A stretch of DNA of 64,000 bases from Ditylenchus dipsaci (taxonomy: Eukaryota; Nematoda; Chromadorea; Rhabditida; Anguinidae): contig SADC01000171.1 of the NCBI GenBank assembly GCA_004194705.1, forward strand, positions 62,001 through 126,000, given 5' to 3'. The notes below the pieces were generated by a model. It was given only the letters and a program-made list of their open reading frames with translations. It did not search any database and was not told the origin of the DNA. Made by a program: the position numbers and the translations under genes. Below, one piece after another: positions 43,340 to 54,264 of the stretch (position 1 is its first letter; the number at the start of each line of letters is the position of its first letter).

Positions 43340-43851
43340 AAATATAACTATTTTAGTTCAAAAATAGTCTCACAATCAACAATATAATTAGCGGTATAGT
43401 TATAATGAATCCTCCGTGTAGTTAAAAGTGTCTTGATAGTGTTTTTTGAACGGGTTAGCATTTTAATTGTGCTTAAAACATGTTTTTTGGGCGCAGAAAG
43501 CGGTTTCTTGACAAAAAAATTAAAAAAAAACAGCACCGCAAAAACCGCCCGTGACCCCTGCCCGCCACACTAGTTTTTTAAGCACAATTAAATGGTACTC
43601 GTTCAAACACACTTTTTAAGACACGAAGAATCCGACAATTTTTTCCTAATTGGCTTATCGAGATTGTTTTACAATGGTGTTGTCTGTGATTTTTTGGATG
43701 ACCTCTCTTGTAGACCATCTGCCGGATGACTTTCTGAGTAGGATAACCTGAGAAATCAGTGATAATTTTGACTTCAAATCATGAGGCCAGATGGTCTTGT
43801 AAAGTGTATTTTAGGGTCATTTTTCAATTATTTTTTACATTCTATAGGCTT
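43340..43851. other. No recognised gene
   Basis: 43430-43620 contains an inverted pair (TTAATTGTGCTTAAAACA and AAAAAGTGTGTTTGAAC flanks) around a CCGCCCGTGACCCCTGCCCG core, probably a degraded hairpin element. Confidence 0.35.
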
Positions 43852-44700
43852 AGACTCAGGCAGGGTAGGGCCAGATAAGTTAGGACGGGCTCAAAAATGC
43901 TTTCCAATTTTTAAAAAGTAACAAAAACATGTTTTAGTCCATCCTAACATACGCTGGCCTACCCTTGCCTTAAGCCTAGAATAAAACAACCAGGTGACCA
44001 AGTCAAAAGTGGTAATAAACCAATGGTACTGGAAACCACACATACATGTTTATAACCACATTTTTATATATGCGGAAGGTCATCAATAGTCAAAAAAAAA
44101 TATTGAAAAATTATTACTTTTTACAAAATTAAGTCAAAAATACCTAAAATTCCTTAAAAAGACCATCTGGCCTTCATGAGTTTTAGTCACAATTTTTTTC
44201 GAAAAAAGTTTAAATTTTTTATTGCAAACTGTTTAGAGATGTATATTGTAAGGGTATTACATCAACTTGATACAATTTGACTTGATACATCACTTTGATA
44301 CACTGACGACTTATACATCTTCCAAAAAGTAGCTTGAAAATAAGTTTTTAGAGACATCCAAAAGTACCTTTTTTGACCATTTTTAAAAAGATTCAAGGCC
44401 GTATTGGGTGGAAAAATAACCGAAGAAAAAGATTACTTTTGAGTAAAAGCAAGATGTTGAATATAGTTTTGAATAGTGGGGCCTACTGCATGAATAAACT
44501 CTGGTAGGCATGCTTTTTCATGCATCCAGAGTCACTTTTGAGTGATTTGTGTCTAAGGTATGTGGGCCTGCGCATCTCAACTCCAAGCCAACCAAGCCCG
44601 AGGGGGGCGCAGGGGCTTGGTTGGTTAGAGGTGTGCGCACGCACTTACCTTAGACATGATTCCGAGAAGTAAACTTGATCACAAAATGAATAAAGAGTCT
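43852..44700 (+). repeat. Block R copy upstream of D2
   Basis: 43852-43980 is the AGGCTTAAGGCAAGGG palindrome; 44020-44700 matches 56712-57360 and, inverted, 30780-31270. It ends with CTGTAGTGTTGCGGTGCGGT words. Confidence 0.75.
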
Positions 44701-45689
44701 GTAGTGTTGCGGTGCGGTTTAAACCTCAACACCGCAACGCAAATTTTTTGAAAAACTGCACCCCAAAAACCGCACTAAAGTGAAAAACCGCGGTTAACCG
44801 ATGATGCAATCTGCATCTCGAAAAAATGTTTATCAATGCTAAAATATTTGTTGAGTATAGTCAATAATGTCTTCTATTTATTCATCGGTGTTTGTTATTG
44901 CAATTTTTTGGTTATGTCTCACAACATCTGTAAGGTTTCTGAATTTAAAACCGCACACTACAAGATGTTAATTTTGTTTACTAATTAGTTTTGGACGATA
45001 CGTAAAGTAACCAGTTTCGGCAAAGATTGCACAGTTTTTTTTGAAGTTCTGCCCAGTTTTTTGATTTAGTGAAAAAGTAGAAAATAACCCGGGTTTTGTG
45101 AAAATCTTCAGATCAGAGACTAAGTCGGCATATATGGGCGACCGTATAATAGGACATCCTTTTTTGCTGTTTCAGCTTGAAGACATACACCTCATCTAAG
45201 GTGCAATAAATACAACAGGGTAAATCCAGAAGTGGGCACATTCTTTCAAACCTGAGTCTCGGCAATTGTGTAGTTTGGGGGGAGGGGAGGGGCCTGTTTC
45301 ATTAACTGTAAAGAAGTCTTATTTTGATAAGGAACATTTTTCGAAAAACTGAAGTTTTTAGTCAGGTAAACGTTTGAAATCAAGTTTTTCACCCTTTATA
45401 GCGTATAAAAATTACTTAGTAGACTTGAAAATTACTATTCACAGTAAATAATAACAAGGGGCCCCCCGAAGTGCACAAGTGCCAGTGTCTCGTCTCAAAA
45501 TCTATGCGTAACGTATTCGCTAAACAAAAACAATATAAGAAAAATGAGGAGATAAATTTTCGGAACACAGACAACCGGACAAAAATTGTTTGACAAATAA
45601 TTAAACTACAGTCCAGACTCCCATAAACGTAACACCCAAAAGTTAGTTTCCGCCAAGGGTCCGACATTTTCATCCGTTTCTAAACCGAA
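44701..45689. other. No recognised gene; pogo-like remnant
   Basis: 44705-44800 iterates GCGGTNNNCCGC-type words. 45608-45680 (TACAGTCCAGACTCCCATAA, then AAGTTAGTTTCCGCCAAGGG) is the left half of a MITE; its diverged counterpart is at 57918 in D4. Confidence 0.45.
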
Positions 45690-46095
45690 TAAGGTCAATT
45701 AGATTAGGTTTTGAAAAAATAAATAAGCAAGTAATATTTTAGCCCTTCGGATGCGTATGATAGCTTGTTCAACAGCTGAATCGTCAGGTAGACAGGAGAG
45801 TATCCATCTAACGATATCAATATGTTTCTGACAGACGATTTGGTGCTAATATTTTCACACAACCATCGAACAATAACTGGTCATAAATCACCGAGCGTGC
45901 TTTCATTCTGCTGTCGCAGGCAACGTTGTATATTTGTTTTTTCGAAAATTTGGCGATACGTCTTGTGCAGTCGTATCTTGCAGCTAAACGTGATTCCAAT
46001 CAAAAAAATAAAAATTGTATCAGGAAAATAACTTTGTCTCCGTGATCACTGTTTCAAAATTTTTTCTAAACAATTTATTTACAGCTGCTGAAGAA

Positions 46096-46955
46096 ATGAG
46101 CGACAAGAAAAAGGCTGCCATCTGGTCAAAACGGACAGCGTCCAAGATAAGAAGGTGTACGTGAAGTAATTCATTTCACTGTTCATTATCTATTTCCAAA
46201 AATTGATTTTTTTTAGCTTTGGGCCGGCGGGCAGGAAGAGGTAATTCATTCTTTTTTCACAACATACAACTTACAATTTATATTACTTCTCCTAAGGAGG
46301 ATGTTGGCGAATTCGCGAAGATCTACAGCGTGACGAAAGGCAAATAAGTAAGTTCTATTACTTATTGAAATGTAGTACAGTCAACTCTCGATAATCCGTC
46401 ACCCCTTGGGACCGGCCGTGACGGATAATCGAAGTGACGGATAATCAAGAGTCGGATTATTCGAGAGTTGACTGTAGCTTTAAATAATTCAATCAGCTGT
46501 CATTTGCCTCCAGTTATTAGATAAGACAAGCGTGTCTTTTCCAATTCAAATTGAACTGAGACAACATTGTTTTGTCTAATATTGGAGATGTCAGTAAAAT
46601 TCCAAACGAAACTTCTTGTGAAATATTTCGGCTTCTTCAGCAATAGTGAAGTCAGAATCAACTTGTTGTTTTCTTGCATTCCACTACTCCTTGATTGCCC
46701 CTCGTCTAAAATGGTCTAACTGCTATTTGGTCATGAGTAAAAGTGTTATCTGGCTAACTCTGACTGTTTTGTTTTTAGAATCGCAAAAGCTGGAAAAAAT
46801 TCGACTCATCAGCTACATAGACAGCCCGACTATCCCGAAGATCTCGACTTGAAGCTGAGTGTCACAAGAAGGTGATGGAAGACATTCAGAGCCTCAGCGA
46901 TCGCGAAGTGAGTGAGCAATTGAATCTTCTGCCCAAAGAGGAAGCTAAGCGCTAA
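46096..46955 (+). pseudogene. Family D gene, copy D2
   Basis: Exon order as in D1: MSDKKKAAIWSKRTASKI, then WAG.QEE, DVGEFAKIYSVTKGK and the final exon ending LLPKEEAKR. The third exon ends AAA TAA where other copies have AAA GAG, so it would stop early. The second exon lacks three bases and the last exon has two single-base deletions. The third intron holds the MITE at 46378. Confidence 0.5.
46378..46474. mobile_element. Pogo-like MITE, word GTGACGGATAATCGA, 97 bp
   Basis: Tips CAGTCAACTCTCGATAATCC and inverse; TA flanks (46376-46377, 46475-46476). The empty site is the equivalent intron of copy M1 (about 27753, GAAATGTAGTAGCTTTT on the minus strand). Core CCTTGGGACCGGCCGTG. Confidence 0.95.
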
Positions 46956-48076
46956 AATTCGTTTCTGTTTGTCAAATTTGTTTCGTTACTCTCAAAATAA
47001 AGTGAATTCTTTTTTTATCTTCGAAGAGTCGAACTGTGGGTGAGGGCGGGTTATGGGATAGTCGAGCATCGCATATTTTTCACTTATCGACTTTTCACTA
47101 CCAACTTTTCCGTTAGGTGAAATGGGAGTTAAACATCTAAATCTACGGTCACTTAAAATAGTGCACCTTTCTAACTGTAACTGTTCATGCTTCTCAAAAA
47201 TTTCAACGGAGACGTAAAATCATTTTATCCCGAAGTTACCACAAGAAACTAAATATGTTCTAATATATTACAGATCCCTGTCCATCCTCACATTAGGTGC
47301 AGGATTTTGCAAATTCTGTTATTCGTTTCTTTAACTATCATAAGCTCAGCCTTTTTGTCTTTAACTGAGGTAAAAGGACAGTTCGCATATGTTTTCATAG
47401 GGACATTCGCATTGGTTTTTTCGACCCAAGTAGCGTATAACACCCCCCCCCCCCCTGATTTTTCGAGCTTAGCACGTAATAAAGCCTCCGTTATCTCGTA
47501 CTAATTGCTTAGACAAGTCAAAGTCGGGTCGCGACGTTTGACCCTCGTCCGTTGACCCCCAGCCGTTGACTCCACGGCTGTATTACTCCCAGAAATTATT
47601 TAAAAACATTGTATTCCTTTCTAAAATCGTTTAGACTTAGACATTAGTTGTTGACGCTCGTGACATCCTACCAAACCCATGAGCTAAACATGGTTTAATA
47701 ATTACGAAAAAGTTATTTTACCAACCAAAACCAAGTACCGAAGGTAGTAATACTCCATTCACTTGAATGGTAGTATAACTATCAGAAAAATACTGTAACC
47801 GCTATGTAGCTATCCCAAACAACTAAGTGAAAACAGATAATAGCCGGGGAGTCAAATGTCTGGGGGCCTAAACGTCCTGCTCCTTCAAATTCTTCTCATA
47901 CAGGGTGTCCCGAAATTACGCGCACATTTTTTTTGTCTTTAAACTGTTCAAATGCGCTAGCTCATTAATGTTATTGATTTTTTTATGATTGTACGATATA
48001 TCTGTCTTTTAATGAGTTTGTCGTTCAGATAATGGCTGATATCATGAAGCAAGAACTGCGCTCTTCCTTCGTCTAG

Positions 48077-48432
48077 GAAACAGGAATCAAGCGAAAAGCC
48101 ATTGACGTCCATGGATGCTTTTTGAAGATATTTTCGAACGTCTATGTCAGGATGCTAGTTTTTCTCGCGAAGTAGGTCGCTTTGTACTGAAATTATTATT
48201 TTGGAAAAGCGTCTTGTTTTTTCAGGCGCTATCAGTCTCACAAGAAGCAGAAGGTTCCAACGATAGCCGTTCGTCAAAATTAATTTGTCTACTCGGCTCC
48301 TTTTGAAAGGTGAATTGGCCAGCATGCGTGCCGAAGGGAAGAAAGCTGTGGCGATTACAATGACTCTTTCCAGAGAAAACCTGAGGCTTTTATACTTTTG
48401 TTTCTTCAACAAAAAGTCCCTCGTCGTATTAG
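48077..48432 (+). pseudogene. Histone H2B-like, copy in D2
   Basis: Exons 48077-48171 and 48226-48432. This copy keeps the RLLLKGELA codons that D1 lost, but drops several bases in the AKHAVAEG stretch and has an extra C before ATGGATGC. Its 3' flank is cut at about 48438, where unit D3 begins without spacer. Confidence 0.65.
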
Positions 48433-49007
48433 CTATCTTTCGAGAGCTCGTGGGCGTTAAAAATGCAAAAAACAGATTTGAAAAAATTTGGAAAATGTCG
48501 GGTGACAATTGTGGCCGTGGCCGTGGTGGCCGTAAAATCATATTTACACCGACTTTACAGCCAATGTTTGGACCTCGTACTTGGCTCGTACTTGCTCGTA
48601 ACTTGATACTTTTATTTTTCGTCCTAGAAATTCTTCTTTTTTCTGAAAAGTTTTAAAACTAGATGCCTCAGAAACAACCACAGCTATATATTTTACAAAA
48701 AAATTATACCTGTGTCGAGATTAATAAATCGTTATAATTGAATTTCAAGTGCAAGTACGAGCTCAGGTCGAGCACTCGTAGCATCGACAATAACTGGTCA
48801 TAAATCACCGAGCGTGCTTCATTCTGCTGTCGCAAAGAACGTTGTATATTTGTTTTTCGAAAAATTTGGCGATACGTCTTTGTGCAGTCGTATCTTGCAG
48901 CTAAATGTCTTCCAATCATTAAACTTAAATTGTATCATGAAAAAAAATTTGCTGTCGTAATCACTGTTTCACAAATTTTTCGAACGATTTATTACAGCTG
49001 CTGAGAA

Positions 49008-49772
49008 ATGAGCGACAATAAGAAGCGCCAATCTGGTCAAAACGGACAGCGTCCAAGATGAGCAAGGTGTACGTAAAGTAAATTTATTTCACTGTTCATT
49101 ATCTATTCTTAAAACTGATTTTTCAGTACTGGGCCAGCGGGCATCAGGAAGAGGTAATTCATTCTTTTTCAACAACTCACAATTCATATTACATATATCT
49201 CACTTAAGGAGGATGTTCGGCGATTTCGCGAAGATCTACAGCGTGACAAAAGGCAAAGAGGTGAGTTCCATAAATTATTGAACAGCAGAGTCTTCAAGTA
49301 ATTAATCACCTGTCATCTGCCTCCAGTTATTAGATAAGACAAGCGTGTCTTTTCCAATTCAAATTGAACTGAGACAACACCATTGTTTTGTCTAATATTG
49401 AGATGTCAAGTAAAATTCCCAACGAAACTTCTTGTGAAATATTCGGCTTCTTTTAGCCAGAGTGAATGTCAGAATCAACTTGTTGTTTCTTGCATTCACT
49501 ACTCTTGATTGCCCCTCGTCTTAAAATGGTCTACTGCTATTTGGTCATAAGTAAAGTGTTATCTGGCTAACTCTGACTGTTTGTTTTTTAGAATCCAAAA
49601 AGCTGTACAAAATTCGTCTCTCACAACTAATTGAGAGCCCCGACTTTCCCGAAGATTTCGACTTGCAGCTGAGTGGTCAGAAGAAGAGTGATGGAAGACA
49701 TTCTGAGCCTCAGCGATCGCGAAGTGAAGAAAGCAGTTGAATCTTCTGCCCAAAGAGGAAGCTAAGCGCTAA
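49008..49772 (+). pseudogene. Family D gene, copy D3
   Basis: Most diverged plus-strand copy: exon 2 reads YWASGHQEE, exon 3 has an extra base in GATGTTCGGCG, and the last exon reads NPKKLYKIRL then IESPDFPEDFDLQLSGQKK before an inserted G shifts it. Downstream flank follows M2/block E rather than the D1 spacer, and no H2B copy follows. Confidence 0.5.
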
Positions 49773-50117
49773 AAATTTGTTTGTGTCTGTCAAATTTGTT
49801 TCGTTACTCTTGAATAAAGTCAATTTCTTTTTTGTCTTCGAAGAGTCGACGCTGGATAGAGAGAGGGTTAGTCGGTATAACCACGAGCATCGCCAAATTT
49901 TACTTATCGACTTTTCACTTGAAATAGCGCTGAAGGTCTAAATCTACGTTCTTTTAGAATGGTGGCACCTCAACTGTAACCTCTAAAAACGACAGTCTTG
50001 ATAAAATAAACTCTCAAAAAAAGTGCACCTCAAAAAAAACTGCAACTTCGTGCTTCTCAAAATTTCAATGAAGACAGTAAAATCATTTGTATCCCGAAGT
50101 TACTCACAAGAAAACTA

Positions 50118-50273
50118 CAGTAAGAAACTCGTTATAAGATACACCCAAGGACCGACCCCAGCTGTAATTTATAACGATGTGTATCTTATATAGGGGGGTA
50201 ATTTGGATGGGAGTTATTTAACTTGGGACCGGACCCAGGTGTTCTATATAACGAGTTCTACTGTAAATATGCT
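50118..50273. mobile_element. Pogo-like MITE, word GTATCTTATAACGAG, degraded
   Basis: Tips CAGTAAGAAACTCGTTATAA and CAGTAGAACTCGTTATATAG, TA flanks (50116-50117, 50274-50275). Empty sites are D1 (about 37320) and D4 (about 59500), both AGAAAACTAAATATG. Confidence 0.85.
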
Positions 50274-50279
50274 TTAAAT

Positions 50280-50870
50280 ATTACGGATTCTTTACATCTC
50301 AGTGCAGGATTTCGCAAATCTGTTTGTCGTTTTCTCTAACCATCACAGCTTAGCCTATCCATTTTTACCGAGGTAAAAGAGCAGTTCGCATTGGACAGTT
50401 CGCATGGTTTTTAATAAGGGACAGTTCGGATTGGGGTTTTTAATTATTTATTTTTTTGCTTTTTTTGTCTTGATAGGTATCTTTGTCGATTCAAATTCTG
50501 TTCTAATAAGCAATCGCAGTTCCATAAGCTGTTCCACAAAGTGGTCGGACGACCACTTGGTTGCATCTTTCATGTTTTTATACTATTTTTTGTTTTCTGC
50601 ACTAATTAGAGCATGGTTGTTTATTGTAGAAATGAGACAACTAATCATAGTTGATATGTACTTGGATTATGTGGTCCACTTGGTTAAAATTTTTTGTCCG
50701 TCATCAATGTACTTGAACTTCAAGTATGCCAATCTACTCTGTGAGTTGCGTAATATACGTAAAATTTGGGTGCTTTTATTTGGCAGCAGAATTTTTTTTG
50801 ACCAGGTAGGTGATCCAGTACATGATCCAGTTAGTCCATCCAAGTGTTTTTAAGAACATGAGTTTTTAAA
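50280..50870 (+). repeat. Block E, copy 2
   Basis: See 34200-34860. Contains the palindrome GTGGTCGGACGACCAC. Confidence 0.7.
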
Positions 50871-51987
50871 TTCATGCACTTTTATGAGTTTGTTTTTTAC
50901 CAATATTTTGCTTTATTTGTGTTGCGTACAATGTTTCTTCCATGTACACAAACATAAACAAAAATTTCAGGGTTTCATTTGTGTACAGAAATGAATGAGA
51001 AAATTTAAATTTTTTAAATGTTTAAAAACGAAAACTCAAATTCTTTTTTGTGTACATTTGTTTTACAAAAATGTAACCGCAACACAAAAAACATTTGAGC
51101 GTTTACATGTGTACACAAACATCAACTGGTTGCAAATCGTTATGCGAATATTTTAAACACTTAGGTTCGATAACCAGTGATGCACACCCTTTATTATCAT
51201 ACCCCGAAATCATACCCCAATAATACTCTTTTTCCTTGCTCAAAGCTTTGCTCAAATAAGATAAGCTCTGCTTTATCGATGCCATTTTCTAATAAAATAA
51301 TTTACATAACAAGAAAAAATATAGCTATGGAAAGTAACAACGCAAAAACGGAGTAACAAAAAAAAAAAAAAACGAGAAATTTGGTAATCCGAAACTGTTA
51401 TCTTAGGGCTTTTCTTGAAAAGTGGCGGAATGAAGGTTGGCGGAAATAAGGTTGGCGGAAATGAGGTTGGCGGAAATAAGTTTGGCGGAAATGAGTTTTG
51501 GCGGAATAAGTTGGCGGAAATGAGTTGGCGGAAATGATTTGGCGAAAAGTGTTAACCAACCAAACATATCCAATTTTTATGGCTGAGTTTTTTTTATCGA
51601 TTTCAATTCACATGATCATTCACAACTTTATACTGAAATGTAGCTCTGCCTCTCGCTTAGTTTTCAGTATATGGTTGTATATCATCATCTGAATCAAAAT
51701 TGCAAAAACGTCAGTTTCAAAATATTATCGAAATCATACCCTCAATAATTACTCTTTTTCCTTGCTCAAAGCCTTTGCTAGCTGCCCCACTGTTCTGAAG
51801 GGATTTTAGTGTGGAATATTTGTATTTGTTTCCCTTTGAAATTCTGACTCTAAAAAGTCACTAATATACAAAAATTTGTAGAAGTTTAGGCGATATAAAA
51901 CTGGATACAAAACATTTTGGTTTATTCTTTTGTTCTGGTGATCATTTGATATAAAATCCGCAAATTCAGGATGCATCCTGACAGAGC
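50871..51987. other. No gene; GGTTGGCGGAAAT array
   Basis: 51420-51545 repeats AGGTTGGCGGAAATAAG about eight times. 50930-51115 has loose inverted pairs of GTGTACATTTGTTT / AAACATTTGAGC. AAATCATACCC sequences recur at 51205 and 51730. Confidence 0.5.
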
Positions 51988-52080
51988 AAGCGGTCGACGG
52001 TAAATTCGTCGACGGTAATTCGTCAACGGTAAATTCGTCAACAGTGAATTTGTCAACCGGCAAATTCGTCAACGGATTTT
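51988..52080 (+). repeat. GTCGACGGTAAATTC array
   Basis: Six units of about 14-16 bases (GTCGACGGTAAATTC, GTCAACAGTGAATTT and similar). Confidence 0.8.
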
Positions 52081-53654
52081 TACTTGACTTTCAAAAATCA
52101 TTGTACTTATCTAGAATCAGCCCTGAACACTGTTTGATAATGCTGAAAATGCCTATTTGACTTGCTGGAACCCGAGTTTTCAAAAGTTTTATGCCTTGTA
52201 TGATATACAGGTGATGTGAAGATAGTACTACTAAGTAAATGGTACTCAGGTTGTTGTACCTAGGTAGTGGTACTAAGGTGGTAGTATCGAGGCATGGCTT
52301 AGGTATCGTTACTTCCCGGCCGAAGTGCCTAGGTAGTGGTGCTTAAGTACAAGTATCTTCTAGTGGTAGTGGTCACAGTGACGGTGGATAGACCAGAGCA
52401 TGTGAGGAGGGGGATCAGACGTAAGGTGGATCACTAGGTAGGTACAATAATCTAGGTACCAGCACTTAGATAGTTATACCTGTACTACAACTGTGCAGAC
52501 TTTTATTAACATCAGAAAACCATCGATGTTTTCACATTTTATATCATTTGCGATGTGGGGTGTGCTATTCTTGGCCAGTACTCAAATGTAATTCATAACA
52601 CTTCTCTGTCAAAAATCTTGACACCCGAAACCTAATACTCTAGCTCGTTTTCCCACAAAGCAACCTTATCACTTTATCACAGGATAGCTATTTTTTACAG
52701 ATTCTGTCTCTTAAAATCACGAGCTTAACTGATTCTCTTTATTGATTCTGGTTAAACACACCATAAAATTTAGAGACGGCGCATATTTTTTTGTTTTCCG
52801 AGAGTTTCCAAAGGCTCACATTCATACTCGGCGTAACACGAACGCGGCAAACCAAAATTTGACTAGTGTTACGCGACGAAACACTGTTTTTTGAGTCGCG
52901 TAACACGATGGCGCAACACGAGTAAGTACAGAAACTTGTTACGCGACTCGTGTTACGCATGTCTGTTACGCGTAACACTGCTTTCGAGTCACGTAACAAA
53001 GTCGCGTAACACACTATTTTGTTACGCGTAACACCGATCACGTAAACCGTGATTTTGGCTTCTGGATTTCATTTTTTTGTGTTGACCTTTTGAAATGTTT
53101 GTCTTCTTATGTTTAACGGAATTTAAGAGTGTGTAGAAGTTTCTAAAAAATAGAATTTTCTGAAAGAGATAGAAATTTTTCCATTTAGGAAGCATCTCAT
53201 GTTCGCGAGTTGAGTCACGTAACAACACCTATTCACTGGAATCGCTTTTGCTAAGTTATATCTCCATATAGTATTTGGATATGCTGTGTCTTTTTTTCCG
53301 CACTTTTAACTTAGAGCTCAATTTTCTGCTACGTTTTGCGAACCTATGTTGGATATCTTTCCGGAGCACTCAAGTACAGCATATTAGTTTCTTTTAAGTA
53401 CAAAATGTATGATCAAAGTTCGCAACTAAAAAAAATTTCCTGCGTCCAAATTGGAGATAATGTATTTTAGCCTGGATTTTTTTGTGGATGTTTGGGTTCC
53501 CGACTTTCTCCCAATTTTCGCAAATTCATCTTTCGGTTGGTAATCAGGCAGGTAGTCGTATTCAGATGGGGTAACCCAGGTGGTGGTGTCGCCAGGTGCT
53601 GATGCTCAGGTGGTCATGACCCGGTGGCTGAATTTTTTTTAACAAACTCATAAT
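52081..53654. other. Word arrays, no gene
   Basis: 52215-52510 iterates GGTAGTGGTACTTAGG-type words in both orientations. 52820-53045 iterates GTTACGCGTAACAC. 53545-53630 repeats CAGGTGGTGNTG. Otherwise AT-rich without coding signal. Confidence 0.5.
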
Positions 53655-53779
53655 GCAGTCGTGTTCGATACAGCGCAACCTTGAAATGATTCCCAAAAAT
53701 AATTTGGTCATATTCACGTTCGGTATAAACGCGGAACCTTTTTCTGGTCCCAAGGGTCGCGTTATATCGAGACTTGACT
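53655..53779. mobile_element. Degraded pogo-like MITE, word CGCGTTATATCGA
   Basis: Left GCAGTCGTGTTCGATACAGC and right GCGTTATATCGAGACTTGAC pair imperfectly. Core TTCTGGTCCCAAGGGTCGCG corresponds to the GGGACC motif of the family. No empty site available. Confidence 0.6.
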
Positions 53780-54264
53780 ATATGAAATACTGCGCGTTTA
53801 ATATTGGTGAGCAGTTCTTTTTAATGTATTTTAATAAATTAGCTTTTATTTGTAATCAATCATCAATTGTCAGCAAATTCGGTGCATATACCTTCAATGA
53901 CTTTAGAATGACTAGAGGCGCCAATAGGCGCTTGTAACCTCTTAATAATATGAAATCTAACAGTTTTTCAAAAAAGATAGAATTACACGAAAAATTGATT
54001 GTAGATCTTTAATGAGATATTCAGGATACCTCTGGTCGTACACTTTCCGGATAGTTAGCGTGGACAGAATCAAGGCGAGATTTGTTCACTCCAGGCGACT
54101 GGAGTAGCATTCAGGCGTTGGGGCAACCTCCAGGCAGTTTTAGTAACCTTTCAGGTAAACAGGGTATCCAGATGGTTGAGTTACTATCAAAATGAATGAA
54201 TTTCATCGGTATTCTTGAATTAATTAAAAAAGCACTATGTTACGCCACCTCAACTATCCGGAAG
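53780..54264. other. No gene; inverted tips GTACACTTTCCGGATAGTT
   Basis: GTACACTTTCCGGATAGTTA (54038) and AACTATCCGGAAGTAC (54255) form an inverted pair around 215 bases with CAGGCG words; possibly a small element abutting Tigger. Confidence 0.4.

Noticed and set aside
50404..50853. 149-codon hydrophobic frame in block E
   Set aside because: The sister copy at 34300-34770 is broken in several places and the frame crosses the GTGGTCGGACGACCAC palindrome; AT-rich chance frame.
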